Below, piece after piece: positions 1 to 8,989 of a DNA stretch of 64,000 bases. Within the stretch, counting starts at the first letter, position 1, and every line of letters starts with the position of its first letter. Position numbers and translations under genes: made by a program. The notes below the pieces were generated by a model. The model did not search any database. It was given only the letters and a program-made list of their open reading frames with translations, and was not told the origin of the DNA. Source of the stretch: CAZWCE01 sp964632505 (lineage in GTDB: Bacteria; Planctomycetota; Planctomycetia; Pirellulales; Thermoguttaceae); contig CAZWCE010000013.1 in assembly GCA_964632505.1 (NCBI GenBank), forward strand, positions 1 to 64,000. Reading direction: 5' to 3'.

Positions 1-2917
1 ACCCTACTGGCTCAGGCCGTCTGAGACAGAAAAATCGGCAAAAGTCGAGCTTAGGCCGAAGGGTTCCTTCAACGGCTCGGGCCATCCGGATTCGCAGTTT
101 CCAGAGATCTTGAGGTTTGAGCGAATCGAACCGGGTGACGCCGGCATCTTCGCCGCCGGTAAAATCGGTCGCCCGATGCTCACCTTTTAAGGGAACGGTT
201 TTGCCGATCATTCGGCGAATCGAACACCGTGGTAGATGATTCTCTTCCGCCGCCTGGCAAAGGAGCAAAGCGTATTCCACGTCCTGTTGCCCCCGGCGGT
301 AGGCCTTCAGGCGGATGGAGGGATAAGGGAGGCTTTCTCCCCACTTCGAACCCGGGTAGAAGAGCGACAGCGCATCCCCTTTTTCCCACGATTCATGCCG
401 ACCGACCGTTTGCCAGGGAATCACCCCGTTGCCACCGAGAACGAAAGAATCGAGGCACCAGGCGACCGGCTGCGTGTTGCTGTGTTCGACTTGATTCGAC
501 GATCCGTAGGGGATCAAAAGCTGTGTTTGCTCCTCTTCCTTTCGGAAAAGAATCATGCGATTGTACTTCCGGAACGCCCCGCCGCCGAGGACGGCGAACT
601 CTTGGAGTCCATCGAGGGTCTCCCGTTGCCATTGCGGTCGGGAAACGTCGCCACGGAACCACATCAAAGGGAATGGCATATCTTCAGCCGGTGAGGACGC
701 GCGGGCTTGCTGCACGCCTTCCTCGAACGCCAGTGCAAAATACCGTAAAGCCCAGTAATCCTGGAAACTGGCCGGCTCGTCCAATAGCCAGGGAGAACTC
801 CCCCGAGACCACCCCCCGGAGCGTTTGAAATTGTTCTTGTTGTTCAGATAGCAGTGGAAAATCGTTTGCATGTATCCCTTATCACGAAAATGCTCGGCGA
901 ACTGCCGCGACGCGGAAACAAACGCTTCCCGATAGCTTTCCGAAAAGGCTTCATCGGCCCAATAGCTCCCATTATAATTTTCTTCCACGCTCGAAGGCCA
1001 ATTCTCGTGCAACGGGAGATAAAAGCACTCCAGGGGGACGCCGCTTCGGGGGAGATCGTCGAATGCAGAACCGTCGAGCAAGGGCCCGAAATGCTCATCC
1101 CACGATTCCCATTCCAGGGTCGATCCGTTCCATTTGGGAGCACAACCGGGCGAAACCGTTCCATTCTGGGAATAAGGCACACGATTCAACACTGTTCGAT
1201 GGCGATGCGCCAAACGATAATAGTCCACTTCGTTCCGCGGAAGCCCGTAGCAATTCATTTCGGGCAAAAAACCGAGCCGATCAGGCAGGGCGAACTGCCA
1301 GATCCAAAGATCGACCTCAAGGGACAATTTGTCTCCCGAGGAATGGAGTTCCAATTGCCCGCGATGAAGTCCTGCGGGAAAGTCTTTGGGGACGTGAATC
1401 TCGCAAAGCAAGGCCCCGAATCGAGCTCCTTCCGGATCGTGTGGGGGGCGGGGAAACTGAAATCCTTTCGCCGAAAGCGGCACCACTGGGTCGGGAAGCG
1501 GCCCGGCCGGAGTGGCGACGTGATGAAATCGCCGGAAGGTGATGGTCAGCGTTTCTCCACCGGCATTTCCCTTTGTTGAGAAAGTCAGCTTCGGTTCCGA
1601 GACGGCAACCTCTCCCTCGAAGATCATCTGAAACGCACAAAATTCATTTTTGGCGGCCGCCAGACGAATCTTCTTGGAATCGGCGGAAAAAAGGTGATTC
1701 CCTCGGCGGTAATCCTTCGATTGCGGCGGGATCATCTCCCCCGAGATCGGAGACACTTTATCGAAGGCATCGACGACCGCGACCTTCGCTCCGTCCAGTT
1801 CCGGCAAAACTCCTTCAGGAGGGAACGGTTTGGGGAACGTGCCCGGAAGATCTCCATCGAAGAGTGGAGCACGCACGAAACGGCACTCGATCGCCTCGGA
1901 AGCATTGCCCGCGCCGTCCATTGCTCGAACCGAAAGGGTATGTTCCTGTTCTCCACGCGAAACCGGAAGATCGACCAGACGGAAGATAACCGGCTCGCCC
2001 GGGTCCGAGGCCGCGGGCACCAAGTATTGCGGCACGGACTGACCGTCGATCTCGACGCGAAATCCGATCGTTCCGGCAGGTCCGCGATCGGGAGGAGTTG
2101 TCCAACGGTAGATTTCGGTCCCCGGCCAAACTTGTGAAATCTCGTAAGGCTGGTCTCCCTTCGGGTTCTCCGGGGCGATAAACGACGGGGGCTCGGGGGG
2201 GAGCTTATCCTTTTCGCCAAGTTCCACCGTCAAATACGGTGCGCTCGCCTGGTTCTGGTCGGTGCTGAAAATGTAGCGATTCGGGAACAAGTGGTACGTG
2301 AACTCCTCCCCCTCCCGTTCCCATTCCGAACCGGTGTCGTCGAAGAGAAACAATCCCTCGCTGATGCCGACCCCCCGGGCCATCACGACGCGGGGATCGA
2401 CTTCGATCTCTTGCCACCCTTGAGGATCAGGCGGGGTGGCATCGTCCCAGTTCCAAAACGTGCCTCCCTCGGAGAGAACGACGTGCGAAAGATCGCCTCC
2501 GTGCCCGGTCCAGTGTTTCTCCGGATAGACACGGTAATCGAAACAGGAGCTGCCTTCTTGGGGAGAGTATCCCTTCGAAGTTCCTTCGACCCACGGTGCG
2601 GCGAACGTTCCGACGGTCACCCGGCGAAGCGGATCCCCCGAGGCGTGTTTCACGTGCAAGGTCGCCGATTTGACGACGCGCCCTTCGATCGAAGCCGGAT
2701 CGAAATCGACCATCGACATCTCTTGGATCGATTTCAATTTCATCCGTGCCGCACCGCCCAGATTGGCATTCACTTCCCTCGGGAATGATGAAAACCAAAT
2801 GTCGCGGGTCACCGGCAGACGGAGCTCCTCTTGGGCCGAACAAGAATTCCCGCCGCCGAACCCCATGCAAACGATCGACAGGATTAGGCACATCAAGACG
2901 CGATACCGGATGATCAT
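1..2917 (-). CDS. Secreted DUF4091-type glycoside hydrolase-like protein (partial, C-terminus beyond window)
   Basis: An open frame of 972 codons runs from an ATG at 2917 to the left edge without a stop. The N-terminus is a typical signal peptide (MIIRYRVLMCLILSIVCMGF, then a Cys-containing stretch ending near AQEE). Residues about 30-270 look like a beta-rich, CBM/discoidin-like module. The second half reads as the DUF4091 type: PEMNCYGLPRNEVDYYRLAHRHR, then the strand/loop LECFYLPLHENWP and a C-terminal QDVEYALLL motif typical of that domain near its end. DUF4091 proteins are predicted TIM-barrel glycoside hydrolases; the substrate is unknown. The start lies 4 bases after the stop of the GH5-like gene upstream, so the two are probably cotranscribed. 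The true stop should be close to the edge. I am confident of the frame and moderately confident of the family. Confidence 0.75.
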   Translation of the reverse strand, partial: MIIRYRVLMCLILSIVCMGFGGGNSCSAQEELRLPVTRDIWFSSFPREVNANLGGAARMKLKSIQEMSMVDFDPASIEGRVVKSATLHVKHASGDPLRRVTVGTFAAPWVEGTSKGYSPQEGSSCFDYRVYPEKHWTGHGGDLSHVVLSEGGTFWNWDDATPPDPQGWQEIEVDPRVVMARGVGISEGLFLFDDTGSEWEREGEEFTYHLFPNRYIFSTDQNQASAPYLTVELGEKDKLPPEPPSFIAPENPKGDQPYEISQVWPGTEIYRWTTPPDRGPAGTIGFRVEIDGQSVPQYLVPAASDPGEPVIFRLVDLPVSRGEQEHTLSVRAMDGAGNASEAIECRFVRAPLFDGDLPGTFPKPFPPEGVLPELDGAKVAVVDAFDKVSPISGEMIPPQSKDYRRGNHLFSADSKKIRLAAAKNEFCAFQMIFEGEVAVSEPKLTFSTKGNAGGETLTITFRRFHHVATPAGPLPDPVVPLSAKGFQFPRPPHDPEGARFGALLCEIHVPKDFPAGLHRGQLELHSSGDKLSLEVDLWIWQFALPDRLGFLPEMNCYGLPRNEVDYYRLAHRHRTVLNRVPYSQNGTVSPGCAPKWNGSTLEWESWDEHFGPLLDGSAFDDLPRSGVPLECFYLPLHENWPSSVEENYNGSYWADEAFSESYREAFVSASRQFAEHFRDKGYMQTIFHCYLNNKNNFKRSGGWSRGSSPWLLDEPASFQDYWALRYFALAFEEGVQQARASSPAEDMPFPLMWFRGDVSRPQWQRETLDGLQEFAVLGGGAFRKYNRMILFRKEEEQTQLLIPYGSSNQVEHSNTQPVAWCLDSFVLGGNGVIPWQTVGRHESWEKGDALSLFYPGSKWGESLPYPSIRLKAYRRGQQDVEYALLLCQAAEENHLPRCSIRRMIGKTVPLKGEHRATDFTGGEDAGVTRFDSLKPQDLWKLRIRMARAVEGTLRPKLDFCRFFCLRRPEPVG

Positions 2918-2921
2918 CTTG

Positions 2922-4382
2922 TCACTTTCGGAGGATTTTTATGGCTATGTCGTTCTCGAAGCGTGGGGAGTGCAACGTGCATTTTCCTCCTGGATGCTTC
3001 TGTTGTTCCTCTTTCACCACCTCACCATTCTTGGTGTCGATCCACTCGACGCGATAGGTCCCCTCGGGAATTTCCAGAACCAGATTCGCCTCGACGTTTT
3101 TCCGTAAATGATCGGAGAGTTTTTTCGGATTCTTGGGAATCGGCACGTGAAGATAGACAGCATACTGTTTGCCGGGTTCAGCTAGGCAATAGGTGCTCAG
3201 GTCCGGTTCGGCCGATAGAATCTCCTCCGAGGCCGGGGCCATCCGAACGAAATCGAACGATTCGATGAACTCCTTCAATATCGCCAACTGATCGCGCAGC
3301 TCGGGGCTCCCGCCGCCTGGAGAGCGATAATCGCGGAGCGTTCCATCGGGATGGCCGGGCGTGAAGGAATAGTCGAGATTATTATAAAGCGCCCCTCCGG
3401 CGAGGATGAAATCCCAACCTTCGGTGCGGTAGAGGATGTCGTCGCTGCCGCGAAAACCCGTCTCGTTCTCTCCGATGACGCAATCGAGTTCCCAGTTCAT
3501 CTCCACCGTCACCGGAGGAACGCAGTAGTGAAAATTCAAGATGGAAACACCGGGATAAAGCGAATCGACCTTTTTATGACCGTTGGCGATGTTCATGGAG
3601 ATAAGGTGCTTTTTGGGAAGTGCCTTTTCCGTCTTGACGATCTCGTCGATGACTCGGTGCTGCCACTGCTCGGTGACACCTCCGAAATATGGTTCGTTGC
3701 AGACCTCAAAATAGAAATTGTCGTGACGATTCAGTTCTCGGACCGCTTTGCGAACGAACCCCAACTGAAATTCAAGCAACTCGGGATGCTTGAGCGTCAA
3801 CACCTCCGTACGTTCGCAATCGCCGACCCCGTTGATATTGTTGGCGATGTTCATCGGAGAGACTTCCCAAAGCTCGTCGCGATAAAGCGGGCAGAAGAGG
3901 GTGTATTCGACGATCACTCCGGCCCGGTCCGCCTGGGTCATGAAGTCGTCAAGCGTTTGGAAATACTCGGGGTCGAATCGAGAAAGATCAAATCGGTTCT
4001 CGCCGTCGTTGGCCCCTTTTTGTTCACTTCGTGGCCACGGACAAAGAAAACGGTCCGGCTTCGGGGACAGCGGATTATCGGTAATGCCGAAGGAAGACTC
4101 CACTTCCCGATACGTTCCGGAGAAGATTCGGGTATGATTCAATCCGTCCTTATGCAGTGTTTTCAAGTACGTTTTGTAATCGAAATCACGGTTCAATAGG
4201 GCTCCGTAATGCTCGCCGGAAGTGATGAGAATCGCCGGTTTTCCCTTCCAGGAGAAGTAATGAGGGTTCTCCGAATGAAGGGTCAGAGGTCCTTCTCCAT
4301 TCGCAAACTGGAATCCCAAAAAGAAGACCAAGAAAACGCAGAGAATACAAGACCTGAAAACCCGGACACCAAACTGGTTCAT
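2922..4382 (-). CDS. Secreted GH5-like glycoside hydrolase (TIM barrel)
   Basis: A 486-residue protein with a signal peptide (hydrophobic core IL-CVFLVFFLGF, cleavage near ANGEG). The barrel shows a clan GH-A pattern. FYFEVCNEP places the likely acid/base at Glu230 in the NEP motif. The strand CVIGENETGF places the likely nucleophile at Glu305. NFHYC, about 20 residues before that, fits the usual barrel-strand histidine. The last 80 residues (AVYLHVP, YRVEWIDTKNGEV) form a small beta domain like the collagen-binding-type module often found at the end of such planctomycete and Bacteroidetes enzymes. It is the first gene of a two-gene unit with the DUF4091-type protein downstream, so both probably act on the same extracytoplasmic glycan. 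The substrate cannot be told from sequence. The exact GH family is inferred from motifs only. Confidence 0.75.
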   Translation of the reverse strand: MNQFGVRVFRSCILCVFLVFFLGFQFANGEGPLTLHSENPHYFSWKGKPAILITSGEHYGALLNRDFDYKTYLKTLHKDGLNHTRIFSGTYREVESSFGITDNPLSPKPDRFLCPWPRSEQKGANDGENRFDLSRFDPEYFQTLDDFMTQADRAGVIVEYTLFCPLYRDELWEVSPMNIANNINGVGDCERTEVLTLKHPELLEFQLGFVRKAVRELNRHDNFYFEVCNEPYFGGVTEQWQHRVIDEIVKTEKALPKKHLISMNIANGHKKVDSLYPGVSILNFHYCVPPVTVEMNWELDCVIGENETGFRGSDDILYRTEGWDFILAGGALYNNLDYSFTPGHPDGTLRDYRSPGGGSPELRDQLAILKEFIESFDFVRMAPASEEILSAEPDLSTYCLAEPGKQYAVYLHVPIPKNPKKLSDHLRKNVEANLVLEIPEGTYRVEWIDTKNGEVVKEEQQKHPGGKCTLHSPRFENDIAIKILRK

Positions 4383-4412
4383 GACGAAGTCTCCTGTTGA
4401 AGGGAATGCACC

Positions 4413-4458
4413 TATTCATGTTCGCATAAGCAGTGCCCCCTTGGTTCACGCATTGACA
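4413..4458 (-). repeat. Dispersed 46-bp intergenic repeat, copy A
   Basis: Read on the minus strand, the segment contains ATGCGTGAACC, AGGGGGCACTGC, TTATGCG and ACATGAATA in order. It matches the plus-strand segment 18158-18203 at about 41 of 46 positions; the five differences I see are single substitutions. It lies 31 bp upstream of the GH5-like start codon. Confidence 0.75.
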
Positions 4459-4806
4459 GCCGCAGGGCCGGGCTCTCGATGTTCGCCCTAGGTTCACTAT
4501 GTATGCGACTCTCAACAAAAGCGATCGATGAATGTGATTTCAAGAATGGTTATGGAAGAGCTCCATGCTTCCGGATAACGCTTCCCCGAAATGTCTTCTG
4601 GTAATACTACTCCAAGGTCTTTCTCCATTTCAAGTGTTTCACGCGGTATTTCGGATTTTTGAGGCGCCGATCGGGCGGATTCGAAAACGGTTTGCCTTTT
4701 TTTTGGCCAAACCAAGTGGGGGATGCAGTGACTCGCCGGGGATCACCATCCCTCCGCAGTCCCTTTCACGGGGTTCTTCAGCGTCGAACCCATAGGGCCG
4801 CCCTTG

Positions 4807-4830
4807 CGGGGGGGCACTGCGTGAACCAAG
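4807..4830 (+). repeat. Rearranged partial relative of the dispersed repeat, copy C
   Basis: GGGGGCACTGC is followed directly by GTGAACCAAG. These are the same two words as in copy A but in swapped order, as at the junction of a tandem duplication of a 20-bp unit. It ends 7 bp before the stop codon of the DUF4198 gene on the minus strand. Confidence 0.45.
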
Positions 4831-4836
4831 CGAGGA

Positions 4837-5598
4837 CTACTTTTGCGAGGTTGAATCTCCTTCCGAAGAGCCTTGGTCGGATTTTTCGATGGGGAAACGA
4901 AAGCTGCATGTCGTGCCGTGCATCACCCCGCGATAAGGCTCTCCCTCGAACTCACCTGCCGGCTCTTCAAGAATGTGGATGGTGGATGCCGAGTAGATCC
5001 CCGACCCCGAAGGCTCAATGGTGATCGTCCCGGTCGAATCGGTGGTTTGCTTCTTCGACTCCTTTTCCGGAGACCAAACCCAGACCCGGGTATCGGCCAG
5101 CGGCTTCCCTTCGAAAAAAACGGTCATCTTCACCCGTTCCGAATCGAGGGTCGGAGCGATATCGAGCGGGAGCTTCGGATTTCGAGCCAACCGGCCCAGT
5201 GATTTCATGCTATTTGCGTGGATGTATTTCCCGTGGAAATAGTCAAGTCGACCATGATAAACGCCCCATTTGCAACTATGGAGAACCGCGAAGGGGCCTT
5301 CATGCTTCATCTCGGTGCGAAGAAACTTTTTCCCGTTTCGCTCAACCTCTTCCAACTCCAGCGAAACCGATTCTTGTTGACCGAGAGGCTCAACCCAAGT
5401 GACTCCTCGTTCGAGAAGTGGTTGGTTGTAGGCACCATCACCGGGGCGAGGGGCATGTTCGAAAATCACATCGAATTGCGGGTTTTCGTCGGACGAATTT
5501 TTCATCAGGACGAAAAGATTATGGGCACTGGCCGAATGACCAACGGCAAGAAAAGAAATAATCAACAAGAAATGCAGGAATCGGACGGACGGTTTCAT
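4837..5598 (-). CDS. DUF4198-like secreted protein, possible metal-uptake accessory
   Basis: A 253-residue protein with a clear signal peptide (MKPSVRFLHFLLIISFLAVG, cleavage after SASA-H). The mature protein starts at a histidine (AHNLFV), a feature of DUF4198/NikK-like periplasmic proteins whose N-terminal His can bind metal. The rest is beta-rich: FDVIFEHAPRPGDG, VEPLGQ, then a KMTVFFEGKPLADTRVWVW domain followed by DSTGTITIEPSGSGIY, the usual carboxypeptidase-regulatory-like half of DUF4198 proteins. The start has AGGAGCCTCC upstream. It lies 244 bp downstream of the DUF3299-like gene and the ABC transporter genes on the same strand, so it is probably functionally linked, perhaps with its own promoter. 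The metal involved is not determined. Confidence 0.65.
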   Translation of the reverse strand: MKPSVRFLHFLLIISFLAVGHSASAHNLFVLMKNSSDENPQFDVIFEHAPRPGDGAYNQPLLERGVTWVEPLGQQESVSLELEEVERNGKKFLRTEMKHEGPFAVLHSCKWGVYHGRLDYFHGKYIHANSMKSLGRLARNPKLPLDIAPTLDSERVKMTVFFEGKPLADTRVWVWSPEKESKKQTTDSTGTITIEPSGSGIYSASTIHILEEPAGEFEGEPYRGVMHGTTCSFRFPIEKSDQGSSEGDSTSQK

Positions 5599-5842
5599 CG
5601 TTGGAGGCTCCTTGTCTGAAAAAATGAAAGAGGTTGATTGGTGAGAAATCGAGAGCGTTACCGAAGCATGCAGGACCGCGCCGGTACGGCAAGAACAAGA
5701 ACGAACCCATCACGATTCGCAGCCCTGAACCGGTATTTCACCAGGTCGGAACGGACTCGATGATGCGCTTTCCCAGTAGAATAATCTCTGATGGGGCTTG
5801 CGAAAGATGAATGACAGCGGCGAAGCCGGATGGTGAATGTTT

Positions 5843-6526
5843 CTATCGTACCACGTCTACTTCCAAGGCATACGGCAATTGACCGTAGCTATAGTCTTCA
5901 TTCACACGAAGCACTCCACCGACTCCGATCTCCTCGGTTTTGTATCGTGTCCGCTTACCGTTGACGATGCTCACCGGAATCATGTCGGTCGGATTGGTCG
6001 TCGGTTGGCAAAACTTACAGTGAGCAAGAGTACGAACGAAAGTAAAATCCTTGATTCCGACCATTTTCCGGGTCGGGTACATGTATCCACGAATGAAGAC
6101 TTTGCGATCGGCGAGTTTTTTCGCGATGGGGGGAATCGCGCCCGACTCCTTATCGGCGGCGAGATCGATGAAATCGACGACCTCGTATCCGGCCGGGACC
6201 TGGGTATAGTATTTCCAGCCTAACCAGGAGTATCCGCCAATAAGAAAGAGTGTCGCGATGCCGATTCCCGCGGTAGCCAAGCCAAAACCGCTGACCGCCT
6301 CGGGCGCTCTGAGAATCTTCCGTGTAGCCACCATTCCGAAGATGATGGCTGCGATTGGGATGAGTCCGAACGGCCACCAGAAGAAGGTCAGCACCGATAA
6401 GACCCCCAGCACGAAACTGGTGATCGCCAGCGGGCCTATGCTGCGGTAGTCCTCCTTCTGCTCCGGACGGACCTCGTCGTATTCATGATATACTCCGCGT
6501 AAGGCATCATCGAATTCAGTTTTCAT
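5843..6526 (-). CDS. Membrane protein with DUF4190-like N-half and DUF3299-like C-half
   Basis: 227 residues. Residues about 30-105 hold two or three membrane helices in a DUF4190-like arrangement (GPLAITSFVLGVLSVLTFF, LIPIAAIIFGMVATR, GFGLATAGIGIATLFLIGG). The C-half, from about residue 135, resembles DUF3299: KVFIRGYMYPTRKMVGIKD, then FTFVRTLAHCKFCQP with a CxxC, and a strand-rich end. DUF3299 genes occur beside zinc-regulated ABC transporter genes in gamma-proteobacteria (the zrg-type operon of Vibrio), and the same pairing is seen here. The start is supported by AAGGATTGG 5 bases upstream. Only 28 bp separate it from the permease gene, so it is in that operon. The role is unproven; a periplasmic metal or thiol function is plausible from the CxxC. 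Confidence 0.65.
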   Translation of the reverse strand: MKTEFDDALRGVYHEYDEVRPEQKEDYRSIGPLAITSFVLGVLSVLTFFWWPFGLIPIAAIIFGMVATRKILRAPEAVSGFGLATAGIGIATLFLIGGYSWLGWKYYTQVPAGYEVVDFIDLAADKESGAIPPIAKKLADRKVFIRGYMYPTRKMVGIKDFTFVRTLAHCKFCQPTTNPTDMIPVSIVNGKRTRYKTEEIGVGGVLRVNEDYSYGQLPYALEVDVVR

Positions 6527-6554
6527 GGTCCAATCCTTGAAACAATAGAGTGTC

Positions 6555-8078
6555 TTACGGATTTAACGAATCGGCGACCTCCGTGCGATAGGCGATCACG
6601 GCGGGGAGATAGCCGACGATCGACGCGAGGATCACCAATCCGGGGATAAGAATCAGCTCGCTCAACTTGAATTGCATCGCGTTGACCGCGATTCCGGTGT
6701 GTTCGGCGATGGTCGGACCGAGGATGCCGACCAATGTATGCCCGATCAGCATTCCCAGCGCCCCCCCGCAAAGCGAGAGGAGGATCGATTCCAACAAAAT
6801 GATCGACATGACCGTCACGCGACGCGCGCCTAATGCCCGCATGATGGCGATCTCTTGGCGGCGTTCGCTCATCGAGTTGTAAATACTGACCATCATGCCG
6901 ATGCCGGCGACCACGATGACCAACGCGGCCAAAATGACCAGCACTTTTTGAATGTTGCCGACCACGTTGTTGAACAAATCGGTGATCACTCTCGTTGGGT
7001 GCACCGCCTGGGCATCGAGTTCACTGTTGATCCACTCCGGCAAGGCGATCACGCGAGGGTTGTACACCGCTTCGCTCAATTTCTTCGGGCCGTCCGTTTC
7101 GGTCGTCATGCCCATGTAGTCGGTCTCGAGGGTGACCTCGGTCTCTTTTTCGGCGGTGAGTACCAGGACCGCCGTTACCCGGCGATGGGCGTAAGGATGG
7201 TCGGGATCGAACTCTCCGTGAGAATGGCCGGCATGATCTTCCTGAACGCCATGTTCGATATCTTCGGCCGCGGGAGCATCTTCCTCGTGGACGTGATCCG
7301 ATTCTTCCGAGTGCTGGTCCCCGTTGTTGGACGCGGAGGCCTCCTCTTCCCCTTCATGGTCGTGGCCGGCATGATCGTGATCATGTTCCGCACCGCCGTG
7401 TCGACTCTCGTCGATCACGCTGTGCTGATGTTCGTGCATTTCCCAGAAGCCCTCGATGTTGATGAAAAGGGCTCGATCATTGGGGGTACCGGAATGGGCC
7501 AGAATTCCAGTGATGGTGAAGGGATCATGAACTTCTCCTTCGGTCGCGGTGGCGCTCATGCCGTGGATGGGACGGAAGGTGTCGCCGACCTTCAGCCCCG
7601 TTTTCTCCGCCACCACGGACCCGACGATGCCGGAATAGAAATCGCCGGCTGAAAAGTTCTCACCCTCCTCAAACTGAAAATGACGGCCTTCGCGATATTC
7701 GAGTTTCTCGAAAAAGTCGGGCATGGTGCCGATGACGGGATAACCTTTATAATTGCCGCCCATACAGATGGGAATCGCCAGATCGACCTCGGGGGAATAT
7801 CGCCCCGAATCCAACTCTTCGTAATAGGTGTACGGGATGGTTCCGATCGGATCGCGATTGAAAAAGACGGTACTGAGCACCAGTTCCAACGAACTCCCCT
7901 TGGGTCCGACGATGAGGTCGTACCCTTGCGCTCCCCGCTGGAACGCCTGGCTGATCACCCCGTAAATGACCAGGACCGTGACCACCAGGGCGACCCCCAG
8001 CGACATCGAAAACGCCGTCAGCCCCGAGGCCAACTTGCGATGCTCAATACTCTTCCAGGCGATTCTCCAAAGGCTCAT
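6555..8078 (-). CDS. MacB/FtsX-type ABC transporter permease with histidine-rich periplasmic loop
   Basis: 507 residues with the MacB topology: one N-terminal helix (residues about 20-42, TAFSMSLGVALVVTVLVIYG), a long periplasmic MacB_PCD domain, and three C-terminal FtsX helices (VLVILAALVIVVAGIGMMVSIY, SIILLESILLSLCGGALGMLIG, LILIPGLVILASIVGYLPAV). The motif MSERRQEIAIMRALGA is the standard coupling region. Inserted in the periplasmic domain at about residues 213-300 is a loop rich in His, Asp and Glu (EHDHDHAGHDHEGEEE and further HxH repeats) that most family members lack. Such loops bind zinc, copper or nickel. The partner ATPase is encoded just upstream and the DUF3299-like protein just downstream. 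The family moves substrates or acts mechanically in the envelope; the metal link is inferred from the loop and neighbours. Confidence 0.85.
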   Translation of the reverse strand: MSLWRIAWKSIEHRKLASGLTAFSMSLGVALVVTVLVIYGVISQAFQRGAQGYDLIVGPKGSSLELVLSTVFFNRDPIGTIPYTYYEELDSGRYSPEVDLAIPICMGGNYKGYPVIGTMPDFFEKLEYREGRHFQFEEGENFSAGDFYSGIVGSVVAEKTGLKVGDTFRPIHGMSATATEGEVHDPFTITGILAHSGTPNDRALFINIEGFWEMHEHQHSVIDESRHGGAEHDHDHAGHDHEGEEEASASNNGDQHSEESDHVHEEDAPAAEDIEHGVQEDHAGHSHGEFDPDHPYAHRRVTAVLVLTAEKETEVTLETDYMGMTTETDGPKKLSEAVYNPRVIALPEWINSELDAQAVHPTRVITDLFNNVVGNIQKVLVILAALVIVVAGIGMMVSIYNSMSERRQEIAIMRALGARRVTVMSIILLESILLSLCGGALGMLIGHTLVGILGPTIAEHTGIAVNAMQFKLSELILIPGLVILASIVGYLPAVIAYRTEVADSLNP

Positions 8079-8181
8079 CGGTCTTCTCTTCTACATTCTG
8101 GGTTGGTGACTTGTTTCTTGAGGGAGCCATCCCCTCCGCATCTTCAGCATCAGTATTTTGCAAATAGGAAACAGGGCAGGC

Positions 8182-8880
8182 TCATTCCGACGGCCCTGCG
8201 ACCGCTTTCTCGCCCTCGGCGTGCAACACATTCACCTCGGTCAATTGATCGACCCGTTCGAACTGGGAAGCGACTTCGACCGAATGGGTCACCAGGATGA
8301 GGGCCACTTCTTCCTCGCGGCAGGTTTCACGAATCATGTCGATCACTTGCTGCTGGTTATTCACATCGATGTTGGCCGTCGGCTCGTCGGCCAACACCAA
8401 CTTGGGCTGATTCGCCAGCGCCCGGGCCACCGAAACACGCTGTTGTTCTCCAACGGAAAGCTGGGCCGGCTTGTGATGCATGCGGTGGCCGAGTCCGACG
8501 CGTTCGAGCAAATCGCGGGCTCTCTTCTTGTTGTGGCGTCCTCCGGCAAACGTCATCCCGAGCAGGACGTTTTCCAATGCGGAAAACCCTTGCAGGAGAT
8601 TGAACGTTTGAAAGACGTAACCGATCCGCCGTGCCCGGAACTGATCGCGCTCCGCTTCGTTCAGGAGGGGAATGTCCCATCCGTCGATCATGACATGCCC
8701 CGAGGTCGGTCGCAAAATCCCCGCGATGACGTGAAGGAGCGTTGTTTTGCCGCAGCCGCTCGGGCCTACCACGACCACTTGCTCGCCGGCATCGACGCGC
8801 CAATGGGGAATGTCCAGGATCGGCAGCTCGCTACCGTCGGGTTCGGTGTAGGACTTGGTCAATTTTCTCAGTTCCAGCAT
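8182..8880 (-). CDS. ABC transporter ATP-binding protein, LolD/MacB type
   Basis: 232 residues from the ATG at 8880, which has GGAAGAAAATC directly upstream; the frame stays open to a TTG at 8904 but that start has no ribosome binding site. Walker A is GPSGCGKTT, the Q-loop region reads RIGYVFQTFNLLQ, the signature is LSVGEQQRVSVARAL, Walker B is LVLADEPTANID and the H-loop is LILVTHSVEVA. Sequence and length match the LolD/MacB/FtsE branch, which pairs with FtsX-like permeases. It is the first gene of the operon, 103 bp before the permease. Together they form one transporter. Possible operator palindromes lie upstream at 8938-8953 and 8990-9007. Confidence 0.9.
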   Translation of the reverse strand: MLELRKLTKSYTEPDGSELPILDIPHWRVDAGEQVVVVGPSGCGKTTLLHVIAGILRPTSGHVMIDGWDIPLLNEAERDQFRARRIGYVFQTFNLLQGFSALENVLLGMTFAGGRHNKKRARDLLERVGLGHRMHHKPAQLSVGEQQRVSVARALANQPKLVLADEPTANIDVNNQQQVIDMIRETCREEEVALILVTHSVEVASQFERVDQLTEVNVLHAEGEKAVAGPSE

Positions 8881-8937
8881 GATTTTCTTCCCAATTACCG
8901 GCAAACAGGAGGCAACTTACCCGAAGAGGACGATCGA

Positions 8938-8953
8938 AAAAACATATGTTTTT
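8938..8953. promoter_or_regulatory. 16-bp perfect palindrome upstream of the ABC operon
   Basis: AAAAACATATGTTTTT lies 58-73 bp before the ATG of the ABC ATPase gene, a position suited to an operator for a dimeric regulator. It matches no consensus I can name with certainty (not the classic Fur or Zur box). Confidence 0.45.
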
Positions 8954-8989
8954 GATTGCAATCTTTACGCATTTCAGGCACAAGACAAA

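Larger units (their letters stand above)
4383..4836. other. Intergenic region with members of a dispersed repeat
   Basis: This 454-bp stretch lies between two minus-strand genes and holds no convincing gene. It contains one clear copy of a 46-bp repeat (4413-4458), a shorter degenerate relative around 4479-4505 (ATGTTCGC and GGTTCAC words kept, middle lost), and a rearranged relative at 4807-4830. The promoter of the GH5-like gene must lie here, but I see no strong -35/-10 pair. Confidence 0.6.

Noticed and set aside
229..1579. Long plus-strand frames over the first gene
   Set aside because: They are Arg/Pro/Ser-rich shadows; the minus strand gives a continuous protein with a signal peptide and DUF4091-like motifs.
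6855..7652. 265-codon plus-strand frame rich in hydrophobic residues
   Set aside because: Antisense to the His-rich permease gene; the composition mirrors its codons.
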